Positions 1 through 7,831 of a stretch of 25,372 nucleotides of DNA are shown here, piece by piece. A program made the position numbers and the translations under genes. Below the pieces are notes generated by a model. It was not told the origin of the DNA. It ran no database searches and saw nothing but the letters and a program-made list of their open reading frames with translations. The stretch's first letter is position 1, and every line of letters begins with the position of its first letter. The DNA is from Candidatus Gastranaerophilales bacterium (GTDB lineage: Bacteria; Cyanobacteriota; Vampirovibrionia; Gastranaerophilales; CAJFVJ01): positions 1-25,372 of the forward strand of contig JAQUTS010000005.1 of NCBI GenBank assembly GCA_028694275.1, in the 5' to 3' direction.

Positions 1-2285
1 GGGACGTATACATCAGGGAGAAAATTCATTTCTATTTTGATTATTCCATCACCTGAGCAGGCTTCGCATCTTCCGCCTTTGACGTTGAAGCTGAATCTGC
101 CCGGCTTGTAGCCTCTTAGTTTGGCTTCATTTGTCATTGCAAAAATATCTCTTATATCTGAGAAAACGCCTGTGTATGTGGCAGGGTTACTGCGGGGAGT
201 TCTGCCTATTGGCGATTGGTCGATGTCGATTATTTTATCAACTTCTTCAAGGCCTTCTATTTCGTCTACACCTTGGGGCTTGGGGGTATTTCCTCTTAGT
301 TTGTGGATGGCATATTTGTCCAAAAGTTCAAAAATAAGTGTTGATTTGCCTGAGCCACTGACCCCTGTTATGGTGACTATTTTGCCCATAGGGATCTCGA
401 CGTCGAGGTTTTTGAGGTTGTTCAAGTGGGCGTTTTTGATTTTGAGTTTTAGTCCGTTTCCTTCGCGTCTTTGTTTTGGGACTGTGATTTCTTTTTTTCC
501 GCTCAAGTAGGCACCTGTGAGTGAATTGGGATTTGATTTGATGTCATCCAGTGTGCCTTCGGCTACGATTTCTCCGCCGTGCTCTCCTGCACGCGGACCT
601 ATATCTATGACCCAGTCGGCTTTGTTGATTGTGTCCTCGTCATGTTCGACCACAATTAAGGTATTGCCCAGATTGCGTAACTTTGTAAGTGTGCTTAAAA
701 GCTGGTGATTGTTTACCTGATGGAGCCCGATACTTGGTTCATCGAGAACGTACAAAACACCCGATAACCCTGAACCTATTTGGGTTGCAAGTCTGATGCG
801 TTGGGCTTCGCCACCTGATAGAGTGTTTGATGAGCGCGCAAGTGTCAAATATCCAAGACCTACATCCAGCATAAATTTCAGACGAGCGCGGATTTCTGTT
901 AGAAGTTTGTGTGCGATTTTCATTTGGTGTTCATTTAAGGATAAGAAAAGCCCTGATATGAACTCGTATGATTCTTCTATCGACATTGAACAGACTTCGT
1001 GGATGTTTTTTTCATTTATTGTGACAGACAAAGAAAACGGCTTGAGTCTTGCTCCTTTACAAGCAGGGCAAGGGATTGATGTCATATATTTTTCGACTTC
1101 GCCACGGACAAGATCTGATGATGAATAGTCATAGCGTCCTTTTATCATTGGAATTACGCCCTTGAAAGGGATATTGAAGGTACGTGTTCTTTTTGTTTGA
1201 AAGTCTTTATACGTAAGCGGTACACGCGTTAATCCCGTACCGTAAAAAATAATGTCTTTTATTTTTTGCGGAAGATCACAGAAGGGCTTGTCCATATCAA
1301 AATTGTAATGCGCCGCCAAAGACCAAAGAATGTCTTGGTAGTACTGGTTGCCTGTTTTGGCCCAAGGGTATATTGCACCGTCTTTTAGGGATTTTGTACT
1401 GTCAGGAACTATCAATTCGGGATTAATTTCAAAATGTGCGCCAAGGCCGGAGCATTTTTCGCAAGCACCAAATGGGCTGTTGAAGCTGAACATACGGGGC
1501 TCAAGTTCATCAAAGCTCAAGTTGCAATGATTGCAGGCAAGTTTCTCAGAATATGTTGTCTCAACACCTTCATTGTCAACTATAACAAGGCCATCGGCTC
1601 TTTTTAGGGCGATTTGGACACTGTCTGCAATGCGTGATTTTGCACTTTCTTTGACGATTATTCTGTCTACAATGACAGAAATATCATGAGTTTTGGTTTT
1701 GTTCAGTTTGATTTCATCTTCTTCGAGATTATAAAGTTCGTTGTCGATTTTGACTCTTATAAATCCTTCTTGTTGAAGTTCTTTTAAAGTTGCCGTGTAT
1801 TCGCCTTTTTTGCCTCTTACTATCGGGGCAAGGAGCTGAAGTTTTGAGCCTTCTTTGAGGTTCATTATGCTATCGACAATTTCATCGACAGATTGCGGCT
1901 GAATTGTTCTTCCGCACTCAGGGCAATGAGGTGTACCGATTCTGGCGTACAAAAGCCTGAGGTGGTCATAGATTTCTGTTACTGTGCCCACTGTTGAGCG
2001 CGGGTTGTGGCTTGTTGATTTTTGGTCTATTGATATGGCAGGAGAGAGCCCCTCGATGTGCTCTACATCAGGCTTATCCATTTGCCCCAAAAATTGTCTT
2101 GCATAAGTATTAAGGCTCTCGATATATCGTCTTTGACCTTCTGCAAAAATCGTGTCAAAAGCCAAAGAACTTTTCCCTGAACCGCTTACACCTGTAAAAA
2201 CAACAAGCTGATTTTTTGGAATTTTGACGTTTATATTTTTGAGATTGTGCTGCTTGGCACCTATTACTTCTATGAAATCTTGCAT
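1..2285 (-). CDS. uvrA: Excinuclease ABC subunit A (UvrA), 3' end outside window
   Basis: UvrA is the damage-recognition ATPase of nucleotide excision repair; as a dimer it loads UvrB onto lesions in the cytoplasm. The start is an ATG at 2285, reading MQDFIEVIGAKQHNLKNINV, with an AAGGTG ribosome site just upstream. The first Walker A, GVSGSGKSSLAF, lies near residue 30. It is followed by QFLGQMDKPDVEHIEGLSPA and the signature-side text SHNPRSTVGT. The second Walker A, TGVSGSGKST, is encoded around 340-375. A zinc-finger fragment GRCEACSGDG sits near 45-75 and the reading ends at IKIEMNFLPDVYV. About 761 of the usual roughly 940 residues are present; the C-terminal ABC signature and Walker B lie off the left edge. 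It diverges from the GIY-YIG gene. No frame break is seen. Confidence 0.97.
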   Translation of the reverse strand, partial: MQDFIEVIGAKQHNLKNINVKIPKNQLVVFTGVSGSGKSSLAFDTIFAEGQRRYIESLNTYARQFLGQMDKPDVEHIEGLSPAISIDQKSTSHNPRSTVGTVTEIYDHLRLLYARIGTPHCPECGRTIQPQSVDEIVDSIMNLKEGSKLQLLAPIVRGKKGEYTATLKELQQEGFIRVKIDNELYNLEEDEIKLNKTKTHDISVIVDRIIVKESAKSRIADSVQIALKRADGLVIVDNEGVETTYSEKLACNHCNLSFDELEPRMFSFNSPFGACEKCSGLGAHFEINPELIVPDSTKSLKDGAIYPWAKTGNQYYQDILWSLAAHYNFDMDKPFCDLPQKIKDIIFYGTGLTRVPLTYKDFQTKRTRTFNIPFKGVIPMIKGRYDYSSSDLVRGEVEKYMTSIPCPACKGARLKPFSLSVTINEKNIHEVCSMSIEESYEFISGLFLSLNEHQMKIAHKLLTEIRARLKFMLDVGLGYLTLARSSNTLSGGEAQRIRLATQIGSGLSGVLYVLDEPSIGLHQVNNHQLLSTLTKLRNLGNTLIVVEHDEDTINKADWVIDIGPRAGEHGGEIVAEGTLDDIKSNPNSLTGAYLSGKKEITVPKQRREGNGLKLKIKNAHLNNLKNLDVEIPMGKIVTITGVSGSGKSTLIFELLDKYAIHKLRGNTPKPQGVDEIEGLEEVDKIIDIDQSPIGRTPRSNPATYTGVFSDIRDIFAMTNEAKLRGYKPGRFSFNVKGGRCEACSGDGIIKIEMNFLPDVYV

Positions 2286-2304
2286 ACTTCACCTTCTGCA
2301 AAAT

Positions 2305-2333
2305 ATTATAGCCTAAAATATTTTTATGTTCTA
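2305..2333 (-). promoter_or_regulatory. Probable uvrA promoter
   Basis: On the minus strand a perfect TATAAT (2310-2305) lies 19 bases before the uvrA ATG. A weak -35, TAGAAC, lies 17 bases further upstream (2333-2328). Transcription would start near 2298, leaving a leader of about a dozen bases that still contains the AAGGTG ribosome site. No obvious LexA-type box is visible. Confidence 0.45.
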
Positions 2334-2344
2334 AAATTACCCCT

Positions 2345-2602
2345 ATGGAAGAAAAACACTATACATATTTGCTTTTGTGCGAGAATAACAAACTTTATTG
2401 CGGCTACACAAATGACCCTGACAGGCGGTTTCAGGCGCATTTGACTGGTAAAGCATCCAAATTTACAAGAGCAAACAAACCCATAGAAATGGTTTATATA
2501 AAAGAATTTGAAACCAAATCAGAAGCTATGCGTGAAGAGTGCAGAATCAAAAAACTGTCAAAATCTCAAAAAGAAGAACTTTTTGCGAAAAAAATAAGGT
2601 AA
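2345..2602 (+). CDS. Orphan GIY-YIG nuclease-domain protein (YhbQ/UPF0213 type)
   Basis: This 85-residue protein is essentially one GIY-YIG domain. The GIY half reads as YTYLLLCEN (residues 6-14) and the YIG half as YCGYTNDPDRR (18-28). They are followed by the HLTGKASKFTRA segment and the EAMREECRIKKL helix typical of the UPF0213/YhbQ group. GIY-YIG domains cut phosphodiester bonds through a metal ion and a Tyr/Arg/Glu set, and the same fold is in UvrC. The role of stand-alone YhbQ-type proteins is poorly defined, with DNA repair or nucleic-acid processing the usual suggestion. The gene is divergent from uvrA across only 59 bases. There is no Shine-Dalgarno before the ATG, while a TAAAAT at 2332-2337 could be a -10, so the mRNA may be leaderless. 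Confidence 0.88.
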   Translation: MEEKHYTYLLLCENNKLYCGYTNDPDRRFQAHLTGKASKFTRANKPIEMVYIKEFETKSEAMREECRIKKLSKSQKEELFAKKIR

Positions 2603-2724
2603 ATGTTTTTATATGAAATAAAAACTGCCTAAACGAGTAATATAGCTTTACTATACGTACTTTTCCCTATATATGTTTTGATAAAATCCACCAAAAATAC
2701 TAGCCAAAAACAACATGTTAGGGT

Positions 2725-2730
2725 TATAAT
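2725..2730 (+). promoter_or_regulatory. Possible -10 box of the atp operon
   Basis: A perfect TATAAT lies 44 bases upstream of the atpB start, in the 171-base gap after the GIY-YIG gene. A start near 2737 would give a leader of about 37 bases. The region 17 bases upstream (AGCCAA) is a poor -35 match, so this rests on the -10 alone. The gap holds no gene; in particular there is no atpI. Confidence 0.35.
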
Positions 2731-2773
2731 CGTTTTTGTCTAAAAGAACTTAATTTCGAATAGAGGAAAAGTT

Positions 2774-3484
2774 TTGGAACAGATTCATTTCGGAGACCAC
2801 TGGATAGGACATATTACACTGCCATACTTGGGCAGATTAAGCGTCCACCTCGATACGGTTTTGACAGCATGGCTTGGTATGGCGATTGTCATTATTGTTT
2901 GTTTCCTTGCGACTCGCAAACTTTCTCGTATTCCTAATTTGTTTCAGGTTTTTGCCGAGATAGTGATGGATTTTGTCGAAAATCTCACCGTCGGCCAAAT
3001 CGGTGTAGAGGGACGAGGACATGTGACTTTGGTCGGTTCTTTATTCCTTTTTGTTTTGGCATCCAATCTTATCGGTCAATTGCCTTGGAAGCTTTATCAC
3101 CTCAAACAAGGCGAATTTGCCTCTCCTACTAATGATATCAACGTAACTGCCGCTTTGGCGATTATTGTTCTTATTTATTATATAGGTGCGGGTATCTACA
3201 AAAAAGGCCTTGTCGGGTATTTCAAACATTATTTGCAGCCTGTATGGTTTATGGCACCAATGAATTTGATGGAAGATATTACTCGTCCGTTTTCGTTGGC
3301 AGTCAGGCTTTTTGCCAATATTTTGGCAGGCGAGATAATTATTATGGTATTGATTTCAATATTGCCTGTGGGCTTGCCTATTCCGGTAATGTTGTTCGAA
3401 TTATTTATTGCCTTCATTCAGGCATTTATATTCGCAATATTGAGCGCATCTTATGTGGGTGCGGCAACATCTGATAGTCATTAA
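2774..3484 (+). CDS. atpB: ATP synthase F0 subunit a
   Basis: Subunit a is the membrane stator that carries the two proton half-channels against the c-ring. The 236-residue protein is strongly hydrophobic. The essential arginine is R178 in SLAVRLFANILAGE, matching the RLFGN motif of the family. The last helix (FELFIAFIQAFIFAILSASY, 208-227) carries the expected Glu and Gln. The start is TTG: the frame is closed by a TAA at 2741 with no ATG before the homology, and an AGAGGA ribosome site lies at 2762-2767, six bases upstream. It is the first gene of the seven-gene atp cluster. The atpI gene that often precedes it is absent. Confidence 0.96.
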   Translation: MEQIHFGDHWIGHITLPYLGRLSVHLDTVLTAWLGMAIVIIVCFLATRKLSRIPNLFQVFAEIVMDFVENLTVGQIGVEGRGHVTLVGSLFLFVLASNLIGQLPWKLYHLKQGEFASPTNDINVTAALAIIVLIYYIGAGIYKKGLVGYFKHYLQPVWFMAPMNLMEDITRPFSLAVRLFANILAGEIIIMVLISILPVGLPIPVMLFELFIAFIQAFIFAILSASYVGAATSDSH

Positions 3485-3497
3485 TTAGTTTAGTTAT

Positions 3498-3503
3498 AGG
3501 AGG
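3498..3503 (+). promoter_or_regulatory. Strong ribosome binding site of atpE
   Basis: A perfect AGGAGG lies eight bases before the atpE ATG and is the strongest ribosome site in the operon. This fits the need for many c subunits per complex compared with one copy of a, delta or gamma. Confidence 0.8.
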
Positions 3504-3511
3504 AAATTCCA

Positions 3512-3742
3512 ATGGATTCACATGCAGCAGCATTATTAGCAATGGGTATTGCAGTCGGCCTGGGCGTAATCGGAGCTGGTTTAGGTATGGGCGCAGCAGT
3601 TTCTGCAGCTATCGATGCAACAGCTCGTCAACCTGAAGCTGAAGGAAAAGTAAGAACTTTGATGTTCATCGGTTTGGCATTTATCGAAGCTTTGGCATTG
3701 TACGCACTTGTAATTGCATTTATCTTGATGGGTAAAGCATAA
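3512..3742 (+). CDS. atpE: ATP synthase F0 subunit c
   Basis: The 76-residue protein is the rotor-ring proteolipid: two membrane helices joined by the ARQPE loop (R39-Q40-P41). The ion-carrying carboxylate is E59 in GLAFIEALALY, in helix 2. Helix 1 reads IGAGLGMGAAV, so the position that is Gln in Na+-binding rings (GxGQG) is Met26, and the residue after E59 is Ala rather than Ser or Thr. On established ring chemistry this points to proton coupling; that is inference. The ATG follows a perfect AGGAGG. The gene lies 27 bases after atpB and 15 before the b' gene. Confidence 0.97.
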   Translation: MDSHAAALLAMGIAVGLGVIGAGLGMGAAVSAAIDATARQPEAEGKVRTLMFIGLAFIEALALYALVIAFILMGKA

Positions 3743-3757
3743 GTTTAAGGAAAAAAC

Positions 3758-4177
3758 ATGTTATTACAGATTGACGGAACTTTTATTGTTATAGGCGTAA
3801 GCTTTATCTTCTTTATGTTGATAATGCAGGTGATTTTCTATAGACCGATGATGCAAATGAAGGATCAAAGGAAAGAATATATAGAAGAAAACCAAAGACA
3901 CGCCAAAGTTATGACAGAGGCTGCCGAGAACTTTGTTCAAACACAGGAAAAAGAACTCAAAGACACTCGCGAAGCATCTAAAGAGATTGTATCCAAAGCT
4001 GCTCAAGAAGCCACCGTAGCAAAAGAAAGAACAATAAAAGAAGCCGCGGAGAAAGCAAATACAGCTTTTGTCGAGGCTAAACAAAAAATCGCTCAATCAA
4101 AAAAACAAACGAGAGAATCTCTGAATAATGAGGTTTGTGCATTGGCGGATGATATTGTCAGCCGTATTCTCGACTAG
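3758..4177 (+). CDS. atpF': ATP synthase F0 subunit b' (second b-type stalk subunit)
   Basis: The 139-residue protein has one N-terminal membrane helix (about residues 8-28, IVIGVSFIFFMLIMQVIFY), then RPMMQMKDQRKEYIEENQ and a long charged coiled coil to the C-terminus. This is the layout of the b' subunit of cyanobacteria, chloroplasts and some proteobacteria, which pairs with b in a heterodimeric peripheral stalk holding alpha3beta3 against subunit a. Two findings support b' rather than a duplicated b: it is shorter than the next gene, and it lies between c and b as in cyanobacteria. The AAGG at 3747-3750 serves as ribosome site. Confidence 0.92.
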   Translation: MLLQIDGTFIVIGVSFIFFMLIMQVIFYRPMMQMKDQRKEYIEENQRHAKVMTEAAENFVQTQEKELKDTREASKEIVSKAAQEATVAKERTIKEAAEKANTAFVEAKQKIAQSKKQTRESLNNEVCALADDIVSRILD

Positions 4178-4198
4178 TATAGACGGAAGTATATTATT

Positions 4199-4774
4199 AT
4201 GTTCACACCAATACTTGCAACAATTTCAGAAACAGCGACAGAACATGTTGTTGAGCATGGGGCTCACGCCGCGGAGCATATGAGCTTTGCTCAATATATA
4301 CTTCACTCCAATGTAATCAATATGGTATTTGTTTTTTGCTTTATCGTTTGGGTTTTCAAAAAAGCTGATGTTATCGGACTTTTGAGATCAAAACAATCGC
4401 AAATCAAAGAAGTAATTGCTAAAGCAGAAGAAGAAAAAGTCCATGCGCAAAGCACTCTTCAACATGCCAAAGAAAATGTGAAAGAACTTGAAAACCAAGT
4501 TAAAACAATTCTTTTGGATGCCAAGGATTCAGCAGAGTCTTTGTATTCCAAAATCCAAAAGGATGCGGAGCAAAAAGTCGAAGAAATTGATAAAAACCTC
4601 GAAAAAATGATAGATGTGGAAGAAAAATCAGCCGCAGAAGAAGTAATAAACGGCCTTTCAAAAGAGGCTTATGAGCTTGCAACAAGCAAGATTAAAGATT
4701 CTTTGACTGATGAGCTTCACCATAAATACATCAACAATTTTATAGATTCTCTTGATGAAACAAAGGTAAAATAG
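4199..4774 (+). CDS. atpF: ATP synthase F0 subunit b
   Basis: The 191-residue protein is the other half of the peripheral stalk. It has an N-terminal segment of about 35 residues rich in His and Glu (TATEHVVEHGAHAAEH), a membrane helix at about 36-53 (VINMVFVFCFIVWVF), and a long coiled coil to the C-terminus. Subunit b binds delta at the top of F1. The longer pre-membrane segment is typical of cyanobacterial and chloroplast b, where it is processed in some species; whether it is cleaved here cannot be told. The stop codon is directly followed by the atpH ATG, so the two are translationally coupled. A GGAAG at 4185-4189 is the likely ribosome site. Confidence 0.94.
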   Translation: MFTPILATISETATEHVVEHGAHAAEHMSFAQYILHSNVINMVFVFCFIVWVFKKADVIGLLRSKQSQIKEVIAKAEEEKVHAQSTLQHAKENVKELENQVKTILLDAKDSAESLYSKIQKDAEQKVEEIDKNLEKMIDVEEKSAAEEVINGLSKEAYELATSKIKDSLTDELHHKYINNFIDSLDETKVK

Positions 4775-5335
4775 ATGAAAGAAGATATAGCTTTTAACAA
4801 GTTAATAGTAATAGCCAAGAGGTATTCGCAAGCTTTGATTAAATTGGCTCAAAGTGATGATGAATTAAACAGCTTGTATGACAATTTGGCTGCGGTTAAT
4901 GAGACTATAAAATCATCTGATGACCTAAAGACATTTTTGTCTCACCCGGCTATATCAAAAGATGACAAAAAATCGGTCTTGGGAGAGATCTTTGGAGGCA
5001 AAGTTTCTCAAGAAGTTTTGAATTTTGTTTTCATCTTGCTTGATCGCAACCGCATTTTTGCTTTAGGGGCAATTATTAACGCTCTTAAAGAAGAAATGAA
5101 CAGAAAATATAATATTTTGGTAATTAGAGCAATCAGTGCTGTGGAGCTTTCTTCAGAAATGAAGGCAAAACTTGCACAAAAACTGGAAACTATTTATCAG
5201 AAAAAAGTAAATCTTGATACAAAAGTCGATGAGTCATTGATTGCGGGCATGGTGCTTAAAATCGGCGACAAAATCATCGACGGAAGCGTGAAATCAAGAT
5301 TGGAAAGTATGAAGCGCACATTAATACAGAGGTAG
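4775..5335 (+). CDS. atpH: ATP synthase F1 subunit delta
   Basis: Delta caps the alpha3beta3 head and joins it to the b/b' stalk. The 186-residue protein shows the family plan. There is an N-terminal helical domain (AKRYSQALIKLAQSDDELN near residues 13-31, FLSHPAISKDDKKSVL), a middle segment VLNFVFILLDRNRIF, and a C-terminal part ending DKIIDGSVKSRLESMKRTL, where the DGS...RL motif is the family hallmark. The ATG follows the atpF stop with no gap, and the ribosome site AAAGG (4762-4766) lies inside atpF. Its stop overlaps a possible GTG for atpA, but the preferred atpA start is five bases further on. Confidence 0.95.
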   Translation: MKEDIAFNKLIVIAKRYSQALIKLAQSDDELNSLYDNLAAVNETIKSSDDLKTFLSHPAISKDDKKSVLGEIFGGKVSQEVLNFVFILLDRNRIFALGAIINALKEEMNRKYNILVIRAISAVELSSEMKAKLAQKLETIYQKKVNLDTKVDESLIAGMVLKIGDKIIDGSVKSRLESMKRTLIQR

Positions 5336-5340
5336 TGAAT

Positions 5341-6855
5341 ATGAATGCAATAAGACCGGATGAGATAAGTTCAATTATCAAATCAAAAATCCAAAATTAT
5401 GACAGCACTGTCCAAGTGGCAGATGTAGGGACTGTCTTGGAACTTGGCGATGGAATTGCCAGAGTCTACGGACTTCAAAACGTAATGGCATCTGAGCTTG
5501 TTGAGTTCGATGACGGCCACGGCACAATGGGCATCACATTGAACCTTGAAGAGGACAATGTCGGTGTTGTAATTATGGGCGAATACAAATATATCAAAGA
5601 AGGTATGACAGTTCGCACAACGGGCAAAATTGCATCAGTCCCTGTAGGCGACGGGCTTTTAGGACGTGTGGTTGATCCTTTGGGAAACCCTATTGATGGC
5701 AAAGGTCCAATCGAGGCCTCTGCAACTCGTCCGATTGAAAAAATCGCACCAGGTATCGTAAAAAGAAAATCAGTGCATCAGCCTCTTCAAACAGGTATTA
5801 CGGCTATTGATGCTCTAACACCTATCGGACGCGGTCAGCGTGAGTTGATTATCGGTGACAGACAAACAGGTAAAACTGCTATTGCTGTTGATACAATCAT
5901 CAACCAAAAAGGCAAAGATGTAATTTGTATCTATGTTGCAATCGGTCAAAAAACAAGTTCTGTTGCTCGTTTGGCCAAAACTTTAGAAGAATTCGGAGCT
6001 ATGGATTATACAATTATCGTATCAGCCTCAGCCAGTGAATCTGCTCCTTCACAGTTTATCGCACCGTTTACAGGTACATCTATCGGTGAAGAATTTATGG
6101 CAAACGGTAAGCATGTTTTGATAGTTTACGATGATTTGATTCGTCACGCACAAGCTTATCGTGCGATGTCATTGCTTTTGAGAAGACCACCGGGACGTGA
6201 AGCATATCCCGGGGATGTTTTCTACTTGCACTCAAGATTGCTTGAGCGTTCTGCCAAGTTATCAGATGAATTAGGCGGCGGGTCAATGACAGCTCTTCCT
6301 ATCATCGAAACTCAAGCGGGTGATGTATCAGCGTATATTCCGACAAACGTAATTTCCATTACGGATGGTCAGATTTTCTTGGATGCTGACTTGTTTAACT
6401 CAGGTATCAGACCTGCGATTGATGCCGGTATTTCTGTATCAAGGGTTGGTGGTGCTGCTCAAACAAAAGCTATCAAATCTGTTGCAGGAAGCTTGAAGTT
6501 GGGTCTTGCCCAGTATCGTGAACTTGAGGCGTTTGCTCAGTTTGCAAGTGATTTGGATAAAGCTACTCAAGATCAGCTTAATCGTGGTCAAAAGCTTGTT
6601 GAAGTATTGAAACAGCCACAAAACGCTCCGCTTTCTGTTGCACAAATGACGACAATTTTGTTTGCGGTAAATAAAGGTATTTTTGATAATATTGAAAACT
6701 CCAAAATATCTGACTTCAAGGCAAAATGGCTTGAGTACTTATCTTCTAACCTTAAAGACACAGAAGCGCATCTGAACACAGGTGATAAGCTTGATTCTGA
6801 AGGGGAAGAAAAACTTCTTGCAGCACTTAAGACCTTCAAAGATACAATATTTTAG
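5341..6855 (+). CDS. atpA: ATP synthase F1 subunit alpha
   Basis: Alpha is the non-catalytic nucleotide-binding subunit of the F1 head. The 504-residue protein has the N-terminal beta-barrel (DGIARVYGLQNVMASELVEF), Walker A GDRQTGKT at residues 172-179, and the conserved SVSRVGGAAQTK, whose arginine (R368) reaches into the catalytic site on beta. The usual C-terminal helical domain follows. Two starts are possible. The GTG at 5335 overlaps the atpH stop but has only two bases after the AGAGG at 5328-5332. The ATG at 5341 has eight bases and is preferred. Beta, its catalytic partner, is not encoded in the window. Confidence 0.97.
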   Translation: MNAIRPDEISSIIKSKIQNYDSTVQVADVGTVLELGDGIARVYGLQNVMASELVEFDDGHGTMGITLNLEEDNVGVVIMGEYKYIKEGMTVRTTGKIASVPVGDGLLGRVVDPLGNPIDGKGPIEASATRPIEKIAPGIVKRKSVHQPLQTGITAIDALTPIGRGQRELIIGDRQTGKTAIAVDTIINQKGKDVICIYVAIGQKTSSVARLAKTLEEFGAMDYTIIVSASASESAPSQFIAPFTGTSIGEEFMANGKHVLIVYDDLIRHAQAYRAMSLLLRRPPGREAYPGDVFYLHSRLLERSAKLSDELGGGSMTALPIIETQAGDVSAYIPTNVISITDGQIFLDADLFNSGIRPAIDAGISVSRVGGAAQTKAIKSVAGSLKLGLAQYRELEAFAQFASDLDKATQDQLNRGQKLVEVLKQPQNAPLSVAQMTTILFAVNKGIFDNIENSKISDFKAKWLEYLSSNLKDTEAHLNTGDKLDSEGEEKLLAALKTFKDTIF

Positions 6856-6886
6856 TCTTGCTCAAGATTAATCAAGGAAAGTAAAA

Positions 6887-7831
6887 ATGCCAAACTTAAA
6901 AGACATAAAATTACGCATAAAGAGTATTAAAAATACTCAAAAAATCACGCAAGCGATGAAAATGGTTGCCGCAGCAAAGGTGAAAAAAGCCGAAAATGCA
7001 GTGAAAGCCGCAAGACCTTTCTCGCAAGCCATAAAAGAAGTGTTCGATAAGGTCTACACTTCTGCAAAGGCTGAGCCGACAGACGGCGTTAAGTCAAAAG
7101 TGGCAATTGAGAATTATCCTGTTTTGCTCGCTGAGCGCGAAATCAAAACAGTCGGGATTCTTGTTATCACATCCAACAAGGGTTTGGCAGGTGCATACAA
7201 TGCCAATATTGTAAGAAAAGCAATTGCGCGCGTAAAAGAACTTAAAGAACAAAATATCAAAGCGAAGTTGTTCATAATGGGTCAAAAAGGCGTAAACGGC
7301 CTAAAAGATTTCACCCAAAAGAACAATGTAGAAGTCGTTCGTACTTACACCAAGCTCCCTGCTATGGTAACAGTCGGGCTTACTAATATGATTATCGAAG
7401 AAATGGCAGAGTGTTTTGTTGATGGGGCAATTGACTCTATTGAAATCATTACGACTAAATTCAAGTCTATGCTTTCTTTTGTCCCTGAACTTATACAGGT
7501 TTTGCCTGTAAAAGTTGCAGAGCCTGAAGCAAAAGAACTTCCTGCCGAACTCGGAAATGCTCCTTTGCACCCTGAAATGCTCTTTGAGCCTTCTGCTGAA
7601 GCTGTTTTGAGCAAAATTGTTCCGCTGTATCTGTCTAACAGTGTTTATCAGGCCTGTCTTGAGGCACAGGCGAGTGAATTGGCATCACGAATGAGTGCTA
7701 TGTCAAACGCTACAACAAATGCAGAAGATATGATAAGAATTTTGACCATAGATTACAACAAAGCTCGCCAAGGTGCTATCACCCAAGAGCTGCTTGAAGT
7801 TGTATCGGGTGCCAATGCTCTTGAGGGCTAA
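6887..7831 (+). CDS. atpG: ATP synthase F1 subunit gamma
   Basis: Gamma is the central rotor shaft. The 314-residue protein begins MPNLKDIKLRIKSIKNTQKI, very like cyanobacterial gamma. It has the SNKGLAGAYN motif (usually S/GDRGLCG, here without Cys) and ends with SRMSAMSNATTNAEDM and YNKARQGAITQELLEVVSGA. The segment between QVLP and MLFE is about 23 residues. As I recall, cyanobacteria have an insertion there of about 40 residues that limits ATP hydrolysis. A different extra segment occurs near residues 60-75. It ends the atp cluster: the next gene is convergent and overlaps by four bases, and no atpD or atpC follows. AAGGAAA at 6874-6880 is the ribosome site. Confidence 0.96.
   Translation: MPNLKDIKLRIKSIKNTQKITQAMKMVAAAKVKKAENAVKAARPFSQAIKEVFDKVYTSAKAEPTDGVKSKVAIENYPVLLAEREIKTVGILVITSNKGLAGAYNANIVRKAIARVKELKEQNIKAKLFIMGQKGVNGLKDFTQKNNVEVVRTYTKLPAMVTVGLTNMIIEEMAECFVDGAIDSIEIITTKFKSMLSFVPELIQVLPVKVAEPEAKELPAELGNAPLHPEMLFEPSAEAVLSKIVPLYLSNSVYQACLEAQASELASRMSAMSNATTNAEDMIRILTIDYNKARQGAITQELLEVVSGANALEG

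Noticed and set aside
121..1128. Several plus-strand frames in the first 1.5 kb
   Set aside because: They lie antisense to uvrA, which reads cleanly through the whole stretch on the minus strand.
2605..2625. Terminator after the GIY-YIG gene
   Set aside because: GTTTTTAT/ATAAAAAC is an 8-bp stem but almost all A-T, with no U-tract after it.
5335..5340. GTG start for atpA overlapping the atpH stop
   Set aside because: Only two bases separate it from the AGAGG ribosome site; the ATG at 5341 has normal spacing.
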